Assembly (NCBI GenBank): GCA_028871555.1
Contig: JAGWNA010000012.1
Span: 1-61,321, forward strand
DNA length: 61,321 nucleotides
Source of the DNA: Lysobacteraceae bacterium
Lineage (GTDB): Bacteria; Pseudomonadota; Gammaproteobacteria; Xanthomonadales; Rhodanobacteraceae
Direction: 5' to 3'
In this document: positions 8,905-16,083 of the stretch, in pieces
Layout: each line of letters begins with the position of its first letter
How positions within the stretch are numbered: position 1 is the stretch's first letter
Notes under the pieces: model-generated
What the model saw: the letters and a program-made list of their open reading frames with translations, nothing else
The model's database searches: none
What the model was told of the DNA's origin: nothing
Made by a program: the position numbers and the translations under genes

Positions 8905-8927
8905 GGGAGCGATTTCAGCCGCGCTGC
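8905..8927 (+). repeat. Solo half of a REP-like repeat
   Basis: The sequence GGGAGCGATTTCAGCCGCGC and the next bases closely match one arm of the perfect inverted repeat at 29849-29916 (GGGAACGGCTTCAGCCGCGA). Only one arm is present here. The rest of 8837-8993 shows no gene. Confidence 0.5.
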
Positions 8928-8993
8928 TTTTTTGTGCATATCGCAAAAGCAATCGTCCGCAGGCGGGCTCCTGTCATGGATTGCTCACGGCGT

Positions 8994-9188
8994 TCAGCGA
9001 TCGGATGCCAGCCGCCGCCCGCGTACGCTGTCGTCGATGGTTGCGTCGTCCCGCATGCGCCGGCCGTTGACGAAGGTGCCGACGATCGAGCTTTTGAGGA
9101 TGCGGCCATCCTTCACGCGCAGGTCGGCATGGAAGCGGCGTCCTTCGTTGACCGGTTCGGCGTTCCTGATCAGCCAGTCACTCGGCAT
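8994..9188 (-). pseudogene. Internally deleted dihydroorotase-like gene remnant
   Basis: A 64-residue frame that joins the two ends of an amidohydrolase. Residues 1-30 ([20 protein letters not shown], then ADLRVKDGRI) match the N-terminal strand pair of dihydroorotases. Residues 33-64 (SIVGTFVNGRRMRDD and VRGRRLASDR) match their C-terminus. The roughly 380 residues between, including all metal ligands, are missing, so it cannot be an enzyme. Its start overlaps the end of yidD by 11 bp, and yidD followed by a dihydroorotase gene is the arrangement I recall from related genomes. The join is in frame, so a small protein could still be made. Confidence 0.65.
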
Positions 9189-9447
9189 CGGAGGATTTTT
9201 CTTGGCAGCGGCAGTGGGGATAGTGGAAGTGCTCCGGTACCGGGTCCGGACCACCTGCGCACAGGGGTTGGCAGCGCAACAGCCGCCATCCGGCCAGCAG
9301 GCCACCGCGCCACGGACCGAAGCGGATGACGGCAATCCGTGCATAATCGGAGCAACTGGGGTAAAAGCGACAACGCTGGCCCAGCAGCGGGCTGAGCCAG
9401 CGCTTGTAGAAGCGGAGCAGGAAAAGCAGGAATCGGGTCACGATCAT
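9178..9447 (-). CDS. yidD: Membrane protein insertion efficiency factor YidD
   Basis: Small membrane-associated protein that aids YidC-dependent insertion of inner membrane proteins. The 89-aa sequence starts [20 protein letters not shown] and contains the diagnostic cysteine-rich stretch [14 protein letters not shown] followed by RFGPWRGG. In many bacteria yidD sits between rnpA and yidC; here it stands apart, with its end overlapping the dihydroorotase remnant. Length and motif are normal for the family. Confidence 0.95.
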   Translation of the reverse strand: MIVTRFLLFLLRFYKRWLSPLLGQRCRFYPSCSDYARIAVIRFGPWRGGLLAGWRLLRCQPLCAGGPDPVPEHFHYPHCRCQEKSSDAE

Positions 9448-9567
9448 TCACGCCGGCGGAACAGTTCGGGCAGCACGGTTGCTGCAAGTATTCCAGAAGT
9501 GGGCTTGCCGGTGTAGAACACTTGGGCTATAACACCCGGCCGCCACGGCCATAAAACGGTGAGGGAA

Positions 9568-10677
9568 ATGGCGAATACGACGCGCAGTTCAAATGCCGCC
9601 AAGGCGCAGAAGCAGAAGGGAAAGGCTTCGGCCAAGGCGAAGGACGTCAAGGCCGGCAAGCCGAAAGCAGCAGCCACAAAGGGGCGGACGGTGAAGAGCG
9701 CCGGCAAGACACCAGTCAAGGCAAGCCGCAGTGCGGCCAAGCCGGCCAGCAAGGCGGCGGCGAAGAAGGTCGTCGCGAAATCCGCAGCTTCGAAAAAGCC
9801 CGCTGCGAAACCGGCAGCCCGAAAAGCCCCTGCCAAGCCGCAACCGAAGAAGACCAGGCCAGCCAGCAAGCCCGCCGCACGCAAAGCGGCAGTGAAAAAA
9901 ACAGCCGTCAAGAAAGCGGCAGTGAAGAAAGCGGCGCCGAAGAAAATTCCATTCAAGAGCGCCGCAACCGGGCACGCCACCGTCAAGAAGACGACCGCCA
10001 AACCGGCCGGCAAGCCGGCGCCCGCAGCAACGCCGGCCGCGGCCGGCAAAAGCGCATCCCCGTCGCCCGCCACCACGCTCTACAAGGGCAAGGTGGCGAG
10101 CGCCATCGCCATGGTCACGCCACGGGCAGCTACGGCTGCTGCACGCCATGCCTCCTCCAACACCAATCCGAAGAATTCGTCGTCCTCAATGAATAAATCT
10201 GCAGCAAAAAAACTCGACAACGGCGTCACCCGCGAAGATGGCCGCTATGCGCTGCCGTCCACCAGTACCGTCGCCTTGCCCAAGGGTTACCACCCCTCCA
10301 GCGACGAGGAGTACATGTGCCCGCAGCATCTGGCCTACTTCCGCAACAAGTTGCGCGATTGGCGCGAGCAGTTGGTGGAGGAGTCCCGCCAGACCATGGA
10401 CAACCTGCGCGACGAGGTGCGCGACGTCGGCGACGAGGCCGAGCGCGCCACCCGCGAAACGGAAAACTCGCTGGAGCTGCGCACCCGCGATCGCTACCGC
10501 AAGCTGATCTCCAAGATCGACAAGGCGCTGCGCCGGATCGAGGACGGCAGTTACGGATTCTGCGAAGAAACCGACGAGGAGATCGGCATCGACCGGCTCG
10601 ATGCACGCCCGATCGCCACCCTGTCGCTGGATGCCCAGGAACGCCGCGAGCACCTGCAGAAACAGATGGGCGACTGA
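9568..10677 (+). CDS. dksA: DksA-type RNA polymerase-binding protein with long Lys/Ala-rich N-terminus
   Basis: Transcription factor that enters the RNA polymerase secondary channel and works with ppGpp. The last 150 or so residues are DksA: YMCPQHLAYFRNKLRDWREQ, the coiled coil with the DVGDEA tip (D-x-x-D-x-A), then RKLISKIDKALRRIEDGSYG. Of the four zinc-finger cysteines only the first survives: CEET replaces C-x-x-C, and LSLDAQ stands where LCIDCK is usual. About 210 residues of Lys/Ala/Pro repeats (KKAAVKK and similar) precede this, resembling histone H1-like or AlgP tails. The ATG at 9568 is preferred over a GTG at 9559. A strong terminator follows. Confidence 0.9.
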   Translation: MANTTRSSNAAKAQKQKGKASAKAKDVKAGKPKAAATKGRTVKSAGKTPVKASRSAAKPASKAAAKKVVAKSAASKKPAAKPAARKAPAKPQPKKTRPASKPAARKAAVKKTAVKKAAVKKAAPKKIPFKSAATGHATVKKTTAKPAGKPAPAATPAAAGKSASPSPATTLYKGKVASAIAMVTPRAATAAARHASSNTNPKNSSSSMNKSAAKKLDNGVTREDGRYALPSTSTVALPKGYHPSSDEEYMCPQHLAYFRNKLRDWREQLVEESRQTMDNLRDEVRDVGDEAERATRETENSLELRTRDRYRKLISKIDKALRRIEDGSYGFCEETDEEIGIDRLDARPIATLSLDAQERREHLQKQMGD

Positions 10678-10699
10678 GCCCGCCGCTTCCCGCCGCAGC

Positions 10700-10728
10700 A
10701 AAAAGCCCCGCTTCGCGCGGGGCTTTTT
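10700..10728 (+). terminator. Rho-independent terminator of dksA
   Basis: An A-run, the stem GCCCCGC/GCGGGGC around the loop TTCG and then a T-run form a textbook intrinsic terminator starting 23 bases after the dksA stop. Confidence 0.93.
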
Positions 10729-10760
10729 GCGAGGGGCGAGGGAAGATGAGCGGGTGAAGA

Positions 10761-10882
10761 GGAGTGAGTGGAGATGAGTGAGTTGAGAGGAGTGAGAAGT
10801 GAGAGAAAAACTCGCGCTCCGAGCGCTCCTGCACGCCTTTGCTCTTGATCTCTCTCGCTTCTCACTCCTCTCCACTCACTCC
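10761..10882. repeat. Long imperfect inverted repeat overlapping the end of sufE
   Basis: The left arm GGAGTGAGTGGAGATGAG...GAGAGGAGTGAGAAGTGAGAG (10761-10804) is mirrored by CTCGCTTCTCACTCCTCTCCACTCACTCC (10854-10882). The centre holds a second small palindrome around GCGCTCCGAGCGC. The right arm is coding on the minus strand: it supplies the last residues (GVSGEE) and the stop codon of sufE. It lies just behind the dksA terminator. Confidence 0.75.
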
Positions 10883-11314
10883 GTGGCTTGCCGCGGCAGC
10901 GGCACAGCTCTTCAGCTTCGCCAGCATCGCCGCCAGTCCGTTCGAACGGGTGGGCGAGAGATGCTTGGCCAGTCCGATCGCGGTGATGAACTGCGGCTCG
11001 GTGGCGGCGATCTCCCGCGCCGGGCGATCCGAATACACCCGCAGCACGAGTGCGATCAGGCCGGAGACGATGGCCGAATCGCTGGTCGCGTCGAAATGCA
11101 TGTTCGCCGCATCGCCGTGGGCAACCAGCCAGACCATCGACTGGCAGCCGTGCACGCGGTGTTCATCGGTTTTCCACTCCCCGGGAAACGGCGGAAGCTG
11201 CCTGCCGAGATCGATCAGGTACTGGTAGCGCTCGGTCCAGTCGCCGAAGAATGCGAATTCCTCGGCGATGTCCTGCTGGGCCTGTTCGGCACTGGCGATG
11301 GCGATGTCGTTCAT
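10862..11314 (-). CDS. sufE: Cysteine desulfuration protein SufE
   Basis: Sulfur acceptor that takes persulfide sulfur from SufS and passes it to the SufBCD Fe-S scaffold. The 150-aa protein starts MNDIAIASAEQAQQDIAEEF and carries the sulfur-accepting Cys57 in HRVHGCQSMVWL. The region with PPFPGEWKTDEHRV is also typical. An alternative start 33 bases upstream adds a basic stretch with no family match. The final residues and stop are encoded by a palindromic repeat. No other suf genes are in the window. Confidence 0.94.
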   Translation of the reverse strand: MNDIAIASAEQAQQDIAEEFAFFGDWTERYQYLIDLGRQLPPFPGEWKTDEHRVHGCQSMVWLVAHGDAANMHFDATSDSAIVSGLIALVLRVYSDRPAREIAATEPQFITAIGLAKHLSPTRSNGLAAMLAKLKSCAAAAASHGVSGEE

Positions 11315-11398
11315 GGATCCATTATCGCGCGATCGGGCTGAATGCACGAACGCGTGTCCGCGCGAGACGACGTTGCCCGGATCTCCGGTTCGGCGGTT

Positions 11399-12769
11399 TC
11401 AGCGTTTCAGCACGCTCCAGCGGGTGCCCTGGGCGCCGTCTTCGATGACGATGCCCAGCGCGGTGAGTTCGTCGCGGATCGCATCGGCACGGGCGAAATC
11501 GCGGGCGGCGCGGGCGCTCCGGCGCTGCAGCAGCAGATCCTCGACGTGCGCCGCATCGACCCCATTTTCACCACGCCTGAACCAGGCTTCCGGTTCCTGC
11601 TGCAGCAGTCCGAGCAGTGCGCCGCCGCCAAGCAGCGCGGCCTTGGTTCGCGCGTTGCCTTCGAGCCTGGCCTGGTCGGCCAGCTGCGACAGCTCGGCCA
11701 GCGCCTGCGGCGTATTGAGGTCGTCGCACAGCGCCGCTTCCACTCTATCGGGTACCGGCAACGTACCGGCGGGCAGTTCGATCCCGGCCAGGTCGCGCAG
11801 CACGCGATACCAGCCGTCCAGCGTGTTGACGGCCTGCGCGATGGCGCCGTCCGACCAGTCCAGCGGCTGCCGGTAATGCCCGCTCAGCAGCCGCAGGCGC
11901 AGCGCCTCGGGCGGATGCTGCTGCAGCAGTTCGTGCACCAGCAGCACGTTGCCCAGCGATTTGGACATCTTGCGGCCGTCGAAGGTGAGCATGCCGTTGT
12001 GCATCCACCAGCGTGCGAACACTTTGCCGCCGTGCGCGCAGGTGGACTGGGCGATCTCGTTCTCGTGGTGCGGAAACAGCAGGTCGATGCCGCCGGCATG
12101 GATGTCGATGGTTTCGCCCAGGTGCGCCGCGCTCATCGCCGAGCATTCGATATGCCAGCCCGGGCGGCCGATGCCCCATGGGCTGTGCCAGCCCGGCAGC
12201 TCGGGCGACGAGGGTTTCCACAGCACGAAGTCGGCGGGGTTCTTCTTGTACGGAGCCACCTCGACGCGTGCGCCGGCAATCAACTCTTCGGTGTCGCGGC
12301 CCGATAACGCGCCGTAGGCCGGGTAGGAGTCGACGTCGAACAGCACGTGACCTTCCGCCGCGTAGGCATGGCCGCTGGCGATCAGCGTTTCGATCATCGC
12401 GACGATCGGCGCGATATGCGCGGTCGCATGCGGCTCGATGTCGGGCACGGCGATGCCGAGGCCGGCCATATCCTCGCGGTAGGCCTGGGCGAATTTTTCG
12501 GTGATGGTGTCGATGGCCACGCCCTGGGCCTGTGCGGCGGCATTGATCTTGTCGTCAACATCGGTGATGTTGCGGGCGTAGACCACCTGCGGGTAATGCC
12601 GGCGCAGCAGCCGGACCAGCACATCGAACACCGCCGGGCCGCGTGCGTTGCCGATGTGCACGTAGTTGTAGACGGTCGGGCCGCACAGATAGACGGTGAC
12701 CCGATGCGGATCCAGCGGGGTGAATGGTTCGGTGCGTCGGCTCAGGCTGTTGTAGAGCGAAATCGGCAT
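11399..12769 (-). CDS. cysS: Cysteinyl-tRNA synthetase
   Basis: Class I aminoacyl-tRNA synthetase charging tRNA-Cys. The 456-aa protein starts [16 protein letters not shown]. Zinc-site Cys29 is in YLCGPTVYN and the HIGH signature is HIGNAR at 38-43. WHIECSAM and [11 protein letters not shown] supply the other metal ligands, and the KMSKS loop is RKMSKSLGN. The C-terminal anticodon-binding domain is complete ([18 protein letters not shown]). The start at 12769 fits the family better than the open frame continuing to 12835. Confidence 0.98.
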   Translation of the reverse strand: MPISLYNSLSRRTEPFTPLDPHRVTVYLCGPTVYNYVHIGNARGPAVFDVLVRLLRRHYPQVVYARNITDVDDKINAAAQAQGVAIDTITEKFAQAYREDMAGLGIAVPDIEPHATAHIAPIVAMIETLIASGHAYAAEGHVLFDVDSYPAYGALSGRDTEELIAGARVEVAPYKKNPADFVLWKPSSPELPGWHSPWGIGRPGWHIECSAMSAAHLGETIDIHAGGIDLLFPHHENEIAQSTCAHGGKVFARWWMHNGMLTFDGRKMSKSLGNVLLVHELLQQHPPEALRLRLLSGHYRQPLDWSDGAIAQAVNTLDGWYRVLRDLAGIELPAGTLPVPDRVEAALCDDLNTPQALAELSQLADQARLEGNARTKAALLGGGALLGLLQQEPEAWFRRGENGVDAAHVEDLLLQRRSARAARDFARADAIRDELTALGIVIEDGAQGTRWSVLKR

Positions 12770-12871
12770 GGGTGGGGAAATCCGCAGCGTGGGGCCGCGC
12801 TGCATCATGGCGCGGCCAGCCCCGCATCTTATCAAGGTGCAGGCGGGATGGTCGTGTCGGGGCGTACGCCG

Positions 12872-12967
12872 GCGGATTAAAGCGCGGATTAAAGCGTGTA
12901 TTCAGAATGCATTTGCTGAAATGCGCTCAAATCGCGCGCAGGCGCATCGCAGTTTTCGAAACCGGAG
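12872..12967 (+). promoter_or_regulatory. Direct repeats, small palindrome and ribosome site upstream of the glycine-zipper gene
   Basis: GCGGATTAAA occurs twice, at 12872-12881 and 12884-12893, exactly 12 bp apart. A palindrome GCATTTGCTGAAATGC follows at 12909-12924. A strong Shine-Dalgarno GGAGG stands at 12963-12967, before the ATG at 12974. The direct repeats and palindrome could be regulator sites, but no cognate regulator is nearby and this is inference. Confidence 0.35.
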
Positions 12968-12973
12968 GTCGCA

Positions 12974-13501
12974 ATGACCAGAATATGGCTTTCCACGCTG
13001 GCATTGGCCCTGATGGCGACCGGCGTCCATGCGCAGGACGCGCGCTACCCGAACGGCGACGATGGCGCGCATTATGGCTGGGCCGACGTGCTGCGAGCCG
13101 ATCCGGTACAGGGTGTCACGCGCACGTTGGTGCCGCAGCAGCAGTGCTACGACCAGCAGGTGGTGGAGCGCGACCGCGGCAACAGCGCGGCGGGCACCAT
13201 GCTTGGTGCGGTGATCGGCGGCGTGCTCGGTCATACGGTGGGCAAGGGCGATGGACGCACCGCGGCCACCGTCGTGGGTGCCGTGGCCGGCGGCGCGGTG
13301 GGCAACCGGGTGTCGGATCACGGTGGCGACTACGCGACCACCCAGACCCGCTGCCGCGAGGTCAACACGGTCAGCGAGCAACGGCGGATCATCGGCTACG
13401 ATGTGGAGTACCGCTATCACGGCGATGTCTACATGTCGCGCCTGAGCTACGACCCGGGTGAGCGCCTGCGGGTGCGGGTGCGGGTCGAGCCCGCCGACTG
13501 A
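12974..13501 (+). CDS. Exported glycine-zipper 2TM domain protein
   Basis: A 175-aa protein with a cleavable signal peptide (MTRIWLSTLALALMATGVHAQ). It has a glycine-zipper repeat (AGTMLGAVIGGVLGHTVGKG then VVGAVAGGAVGNRVSDHGG) like the 17-kDa surface antigen/RcnB-type envelope proteins. Two cysteines (QQCYDQ and TRCRE) flank the zipper and may form a disulfide. The C-terminus is a small beta region (GYDVEYRYHGDVYMSRLSYD). It probably sits in the periplasm or outer membrane; its molecular role is unknown. A hairpin follows at 13523. Confidence 0.85.
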   Translation: MTRIWLSTLALALMATGVHAQDARYPNGDDGAHYGWADVLRADPVQGVTRTLVPQQQCYDQQVVERDRGNSAAGTMLGAVIGGVLGHTVGKGDGRTAATVVGAVAGGAVGNRVSDHGGDYATTQTRCREVNTVSEQRRIIGYDVEYRYHGDVYMSRLSYDPGERLRVRVRVEPAD

Positions 13502-13522
13502 TCCATTCCCGTCAGGCTTGGC

Positions 13523-13573
13523 ACCATCGCCGCCGCTTCGGCGGCGATGGTGTTTCGGGGGTTCGATTTTTTT
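13523..13573 (+). terminator. Terminator-like hairpin after the glycine-zipper gene
   Basis: ACCATCGCCGCC and GGCGGCGATGGT form a 12-bp perfect stem around a GCTTC loop (13523-13551). A run of seven T residues occurs only at 13567-13573, 15 bases later, so termination efficiency is uncertain. It separates the gene before it from the arginine leader region. Confidence 0.6.
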
Positions 13574-13684
13574 GTTGCATGGCAGCGGAATTGCCGCCAT
13601 CATGCACGCCAGTCACCTGGAATCCGCATGTCAGCAGCCGTCTATACTGCCACCGTCCTTACCAGTGCCCGCGCGGCTGCTGGC

Positions 13685-13732
13685 ATGACGTCGCGTGCGC
13701 GCCGACCGTTGTATCGACATCCGGCCGGGTAG
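13685..13732 (+). CDS. Putative arginine leader peptide
   Basis: A 15-codon frame encoding MTSRARRPLYRHPAG, with four Arg codons (CGT, CGC, CGA, CGA). Two of them are CGA, which is uncommon in a GC-rich genome. It ends at TAG 13730-13732, inside the antiterminator half. A longer in-frame version starts at ATG 13628 (34 codons, five Arg). The longer form has a weak GGA upstream, while the shorter fits the -10 box at 13643. Neither has a strong ribosome site. No protein family match is expected; the role proposed is to sense charged tRNA-Arg. Confidence 0.5.
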   Translation: MTSRARRPLYRHPAG

Positions 13733-13764
13733 GCTGTCGCGCGCTTTTCATGTGCATCGACGAT

Positions 13765-13793
13765 AAAACCCGGCCTGCGTGCCGGGTTTTTTT
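13765..13793 (+). terminator. Strong intrinsic terminator in the arg leader
   Basis: AAAACCCGGC (13765-13774) and GCCGGGTTTT (13781-13790) form a perfect 10-bp stem with the 6-base loop CTGCGT, and the T-run continues to 13793. It lies 150 bases before the first arg gene and after no complete protein gene, as an attenuator would. Confidence 0.9.
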
Positions 13794-13942
13794 GTTCCTG
13801 GAATTGCATTTCACGCGGATGGATCCGCGAAAAAAAAGGGCCGGCCGTCCGTGGCCGGATCACACAACCTGACGTGGAACCATCCACGGGACTGCGGCCC
13901 GCACGGCCGGGCTCACGAAATGAAAAGCAGAGGCCTGACTCC

Positions 13943-14950
13943 ATGACCATTCGGCATTTCATCACTACCCAGGATTACAGCCGCACCGAGATCGATGCGC
14001 TGCTGGAGAAGGCCGTCGCGTTCAAGCGCTCGCCGCGGGGCCAGCAACTGGCCGGCAAGTCGATCGCGTTGCTGTTCTTCAACCCGTCGATGCGCACACG
14101 CACCAGCTTCGAGCTGGGCGCCTTCCAGCTCGGCGGGCACGCCATCGTGCTTTCGCCGGGCAAGGATGCCTGGCCGATCGAGTTCGAGGCGGGCAGCGTG
14201 ATGGACGGCGACGCCGAGGAGCACATCGCCGAGGTGGCGCGGGTGCTTTCGCGCTACGTCGACCTGATCGCGGTGCGTGCGTTCCCGAAGTTCCAGGACT
14301 GGACGGTGGACCGCCAGGACACCGTGATCAAGGCGTTCGCGCAGTACGCCACGGTGCCGGTGATCAACATGGAGACGATCACCCACCCTTGCCAGGAGCT
14401 GGCCCACGCGCTGGCGCTGAAGGAACATCTGGGCGACCTGACGAAGAAGAAGTACGTGCTGACCTGGACCTATCACCCGAAGCCGCTGAACACCGCGGTG
14501 GCGAACTCCGCGCTGCTGATCGCGACCAAGCTGGGCATGGACGTGACCCTGCTGTGCCCCACGCCCGACTACGTGCTGGACGAGCGCTACATGGAATTTG
14601 GCCGTCTGAATGCCGAGCAGAACGGCGGCTCGCTGAAGGTCAGCCACGATATCGAGGAAGCCTACAGCGGGGCGGACGTGGTCTACGCCAAGAGCTGGGG
14701 CGCGCTGCCGTTCTTCGGCAAATGGGAACAGGAGAAGCCCGTTCGCGAGGCGAGCAAGCACTTCATCGTCGACGAGGCGAAGATGGCGCTCACCAATCGC
14801 GGCCTGTTCAGCCACTGCCTGCCGCTGCGCCGGAACATCAAGGCCACCGACGCGGTGATGGATTCGCCCGCCTGCATCGCGATCGACGAGGCGGAAAACC
14901 GTCTGCATGTGCAGAAGGCCGTGATGGCTTCGCTGATCGGCAAGGGTTGA
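13943..14950 (+). CDS. argF': N-acetyl-L-ornithine carbamoyltransferase
   Basis: Transfers the carbamoyl group to N-acetylornithine, giving N-acetylcitrulline, the step that replaces ornithine carbamoyltransferase in xanthomonads. The 335-aa protein starts MTIRHFITTQDYSRTEID. The carbamoyl-phosphate motif is SMRTRTS (49-55), the acetylornithine/active-site loop is METITHPCQELAHA, and HCLPLRRN is near the C-terminus. Glu92 in DGDAEEH is the residue reported to distinguish acetylornithine from succinylornithine enzymes in this family. The preceding attenuator-like leader and the following argG and acetylcitrulline deacetylase support the assignment. An alternative upstream codon at 13874 is not supported by homology. 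Confidence 0.96.
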   Translation: MTIRHFITTQDYSRTEIDALLEKAVAFKRSPRGQQLAGKSIALLFFNPSMRTRTSFELGAFQLGGHAIVLSPGKDAWPIEFEAGSVMDGDAEEHIAEVARVLSRYVDLIAVRAFPKFQDWTVDRQDTVIKAFAQYATVPVINMETITHPCQELAHALALKEHLGDLTKKKYVLTWTYHPKPLNTAVANSALLIATKLGMDVTLLCPTPDYVLDERYMEFGRLNAEQNGGSLKVSHDIEEAYSGADVVYAKSWGALPFFGKWEQEKPVREASKHFIVDEAKMALTNRGLFSHCLPLRRNIKATDAVMDSPACIAIDEAENRLHVQKAVMASLIGKG

Positions 14951-14960
14951 GCAGGCCGGC

Positions 14961-15584
14961 ATGTACACGCCGAAGCACTTCGAAGAAACGCGCGCCGAGG
15001 CCTTGCACGGGCTGATCCGCGCGTATCCGTTCGCCACCGTGGTGACCCATGGGGTGTGCGGCCTGGTTGCCAATCACCTGCCGTTCGAGCTGGCCGGCGA
15101 TGCAACGCTGCACGGTCATGTGGCCCGCGGCAACGAGCTGGCGCGGATGGATGGCGCCGGGGTGTTGCTGATCTTTCGCGGGCCGGACGGCTACATCAGC
15201 CCCAACTGGTATCCCAGCAAGCACGAGACCGGGCGCGAGGTGCCGACCTGGAACTACGCGGTGGTGCATGTGCACGGCCGGCTGCGGGTGATCGACGACG
15301 CGGCCTGGCTGCGTCGCCTGCTGGAAACCTTGACCGGCCATCATGAGGCCGGCCAGCCGCAGCCGTGGCGGGTCAGCGATGCGCCGGCGGATCACATCGA
15401 GAAATCGCTGCACGGGATCGTCGGCATCGAGGTCGTGGTCGAGCGCATCGAGGGCAAGTTCAAGCTGAGCCAGAACCATCCGGCGCGCAATCGCGCCGGC
15501 GTGATCGCCGGCCTGCGCGAGCGCGACGGCGATGGCGATGCGGAACTGGCCGCCCTGATGGCGCAACAGGAGTCGAAACCGTGA
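14961..15584 (+). CDS. FMN-binding PaiB-like protein
   Basis: A 207-aa split-barrel flavin-binding protein of the PaiB/transcriptional regulator family. It starts MYTPKHFEETRAEALHGLIR and has the typical GLVANHLPF, HGHVARGNELAR, YISPNWYPSKHETGREVPTWNY and FKLSQNHPARNRAGVIAGL segments. In Bacillus, PaiB was described as a negative regulator of sporulation and protease genes, but most members probably handle a small-molecule or FMN cofactor. It starts 10 bases after the carbamoyltransferase gene, inside the arg operon, and overlaps the OsmC-like gene by GTGA. Its link to arginine synthesis is unknown. Confidence 0.88.
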   Translation: MYTPKHFEETRAEALHGLIRAYPFATVVTHGVCGLVANHLPFELAGDATLHGHVARGNELARMDGAGVLLIFRGPDGYISPNWYPSKHETGREVPTWNYAVVHVHGRLRVIDDAAWLRRLLETLTGHHEAGQPQPWRVSDAPADHIEKSLHGIVGIEVVVERIEGKFKLSQNHPARNRAGVIAGLRERDGDGDAELAALMAQQESKP

Positions 15585-16054
15585 CACATGAGCACCACTA
15601 TCGCGTCGACGTGGAGTGGACCGGCAATCTCGGCACGGGCACCGACGGCTACCGCAGCTACAGCCGCGACCACGCCATCCGCATCGCAGGCAAGCCGACC
15701 CTGGCCGGTTCGTCCGATCCCGCCTTCCGCGGCGATGCCGGCCGGCACAACCCCGAGGACATGCTGGTGGCCGCGTTGTCCACCTGCCACATGCTGTCGT
15801 ATCTGCACATGGCCACGCTGGCCGGTGTGGTGGTGACCGCCTACACCGATGCCGCCGAGGGCACGATGGCTTCCGAAGGCGACGGCGGCCGTTTTGTCGA
15901 AGTGGTGCTGCGCCCGCTGGTGACGATCGGCGCCGCCAGCGATCCGGCCAGGGCCGAGGCCGCGCATGCGGATGCGCACCATGCCTGCTTCATCGCCAGT
16001 TCCGTGAACTTCCCGGTGCGCTGCGAGCCGCGCATCGTCATCGCTTCCGTCTGA
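15581..16054 (+). CDS. OsmC family peroxiredoxin-like protein
   Basis: A 157-aa thiol-dependent hydroperoxide-reducing protein of the OsmC/Ohr superfamily. It starts with GTG overlapping the stop of the previous gene (GTGA). The N-terminal Cys is in [13 protein letters not shown] and the second in [14 protein letters not shown], the two positions that form the redox pair. [16 protein letters not shown] and [11 protein letters not shown] are typical of the YhfA-like branch. It lies between the carbamoyltransferase and argG genes and is translationally coupled to the PaiB-like gene, but has no obvious arginine role. Confidence 0.9.
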   Translation: MTHEHHYRVDVEWTGNLGTGTDGYRSYSRDHAIRIAGKPTLAGSSDPAFRGDAGRHNPEDMLVAALSTCHMLSYLHMATLAGVVVTAYTDAAEGTMASEGDGGRFVEVVLRPLVTIGAASDPARAEAAHADAHHACFIASSVNFPVRCEPRIVIASV

Positions 16055-16083
16055 CCGATTATTCCTTTCAGGATATGCAAACC

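Larger units (their letters stand above)
13643..13793 (+). promoter_or_regulatory. Candidate arginine transcription attenuator upstream of the arg operon
   Basis: A good -10 box TATACT lies at 13643-13648, though no clear -35 is visible. It is followed by a short Arg-rich reading frame (13685-13732) and then a terminator (13765-13793). The bases GGCCGGGT at 13723-13730, which overlap the end and stop codon of that frame, are perfectly complementary to ACCCGGCC at 13768-13775, the 5' arm of the terminator. The two structures are therefore mutually exclusive. A ribosome stalled on Arg codons would leave 13723-13730 free to form the antiterminator; one reaching the stop would cover it and let the terminator form. 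The predicted leader RNA of about 140 nt matches the size of classical attenuators. The function is inference. Confidence 0.6.

Noticed and set aside
13577..13607. Imperfect palindrome TGCATGGCAGCGG/CCGCCATCATGCA as an arginine repressor site.
   Set aside because: It does not match an ARG box, arms differ by several bases, and no ArgR gene is in view; it may be just a hairpin upstream of the leader.
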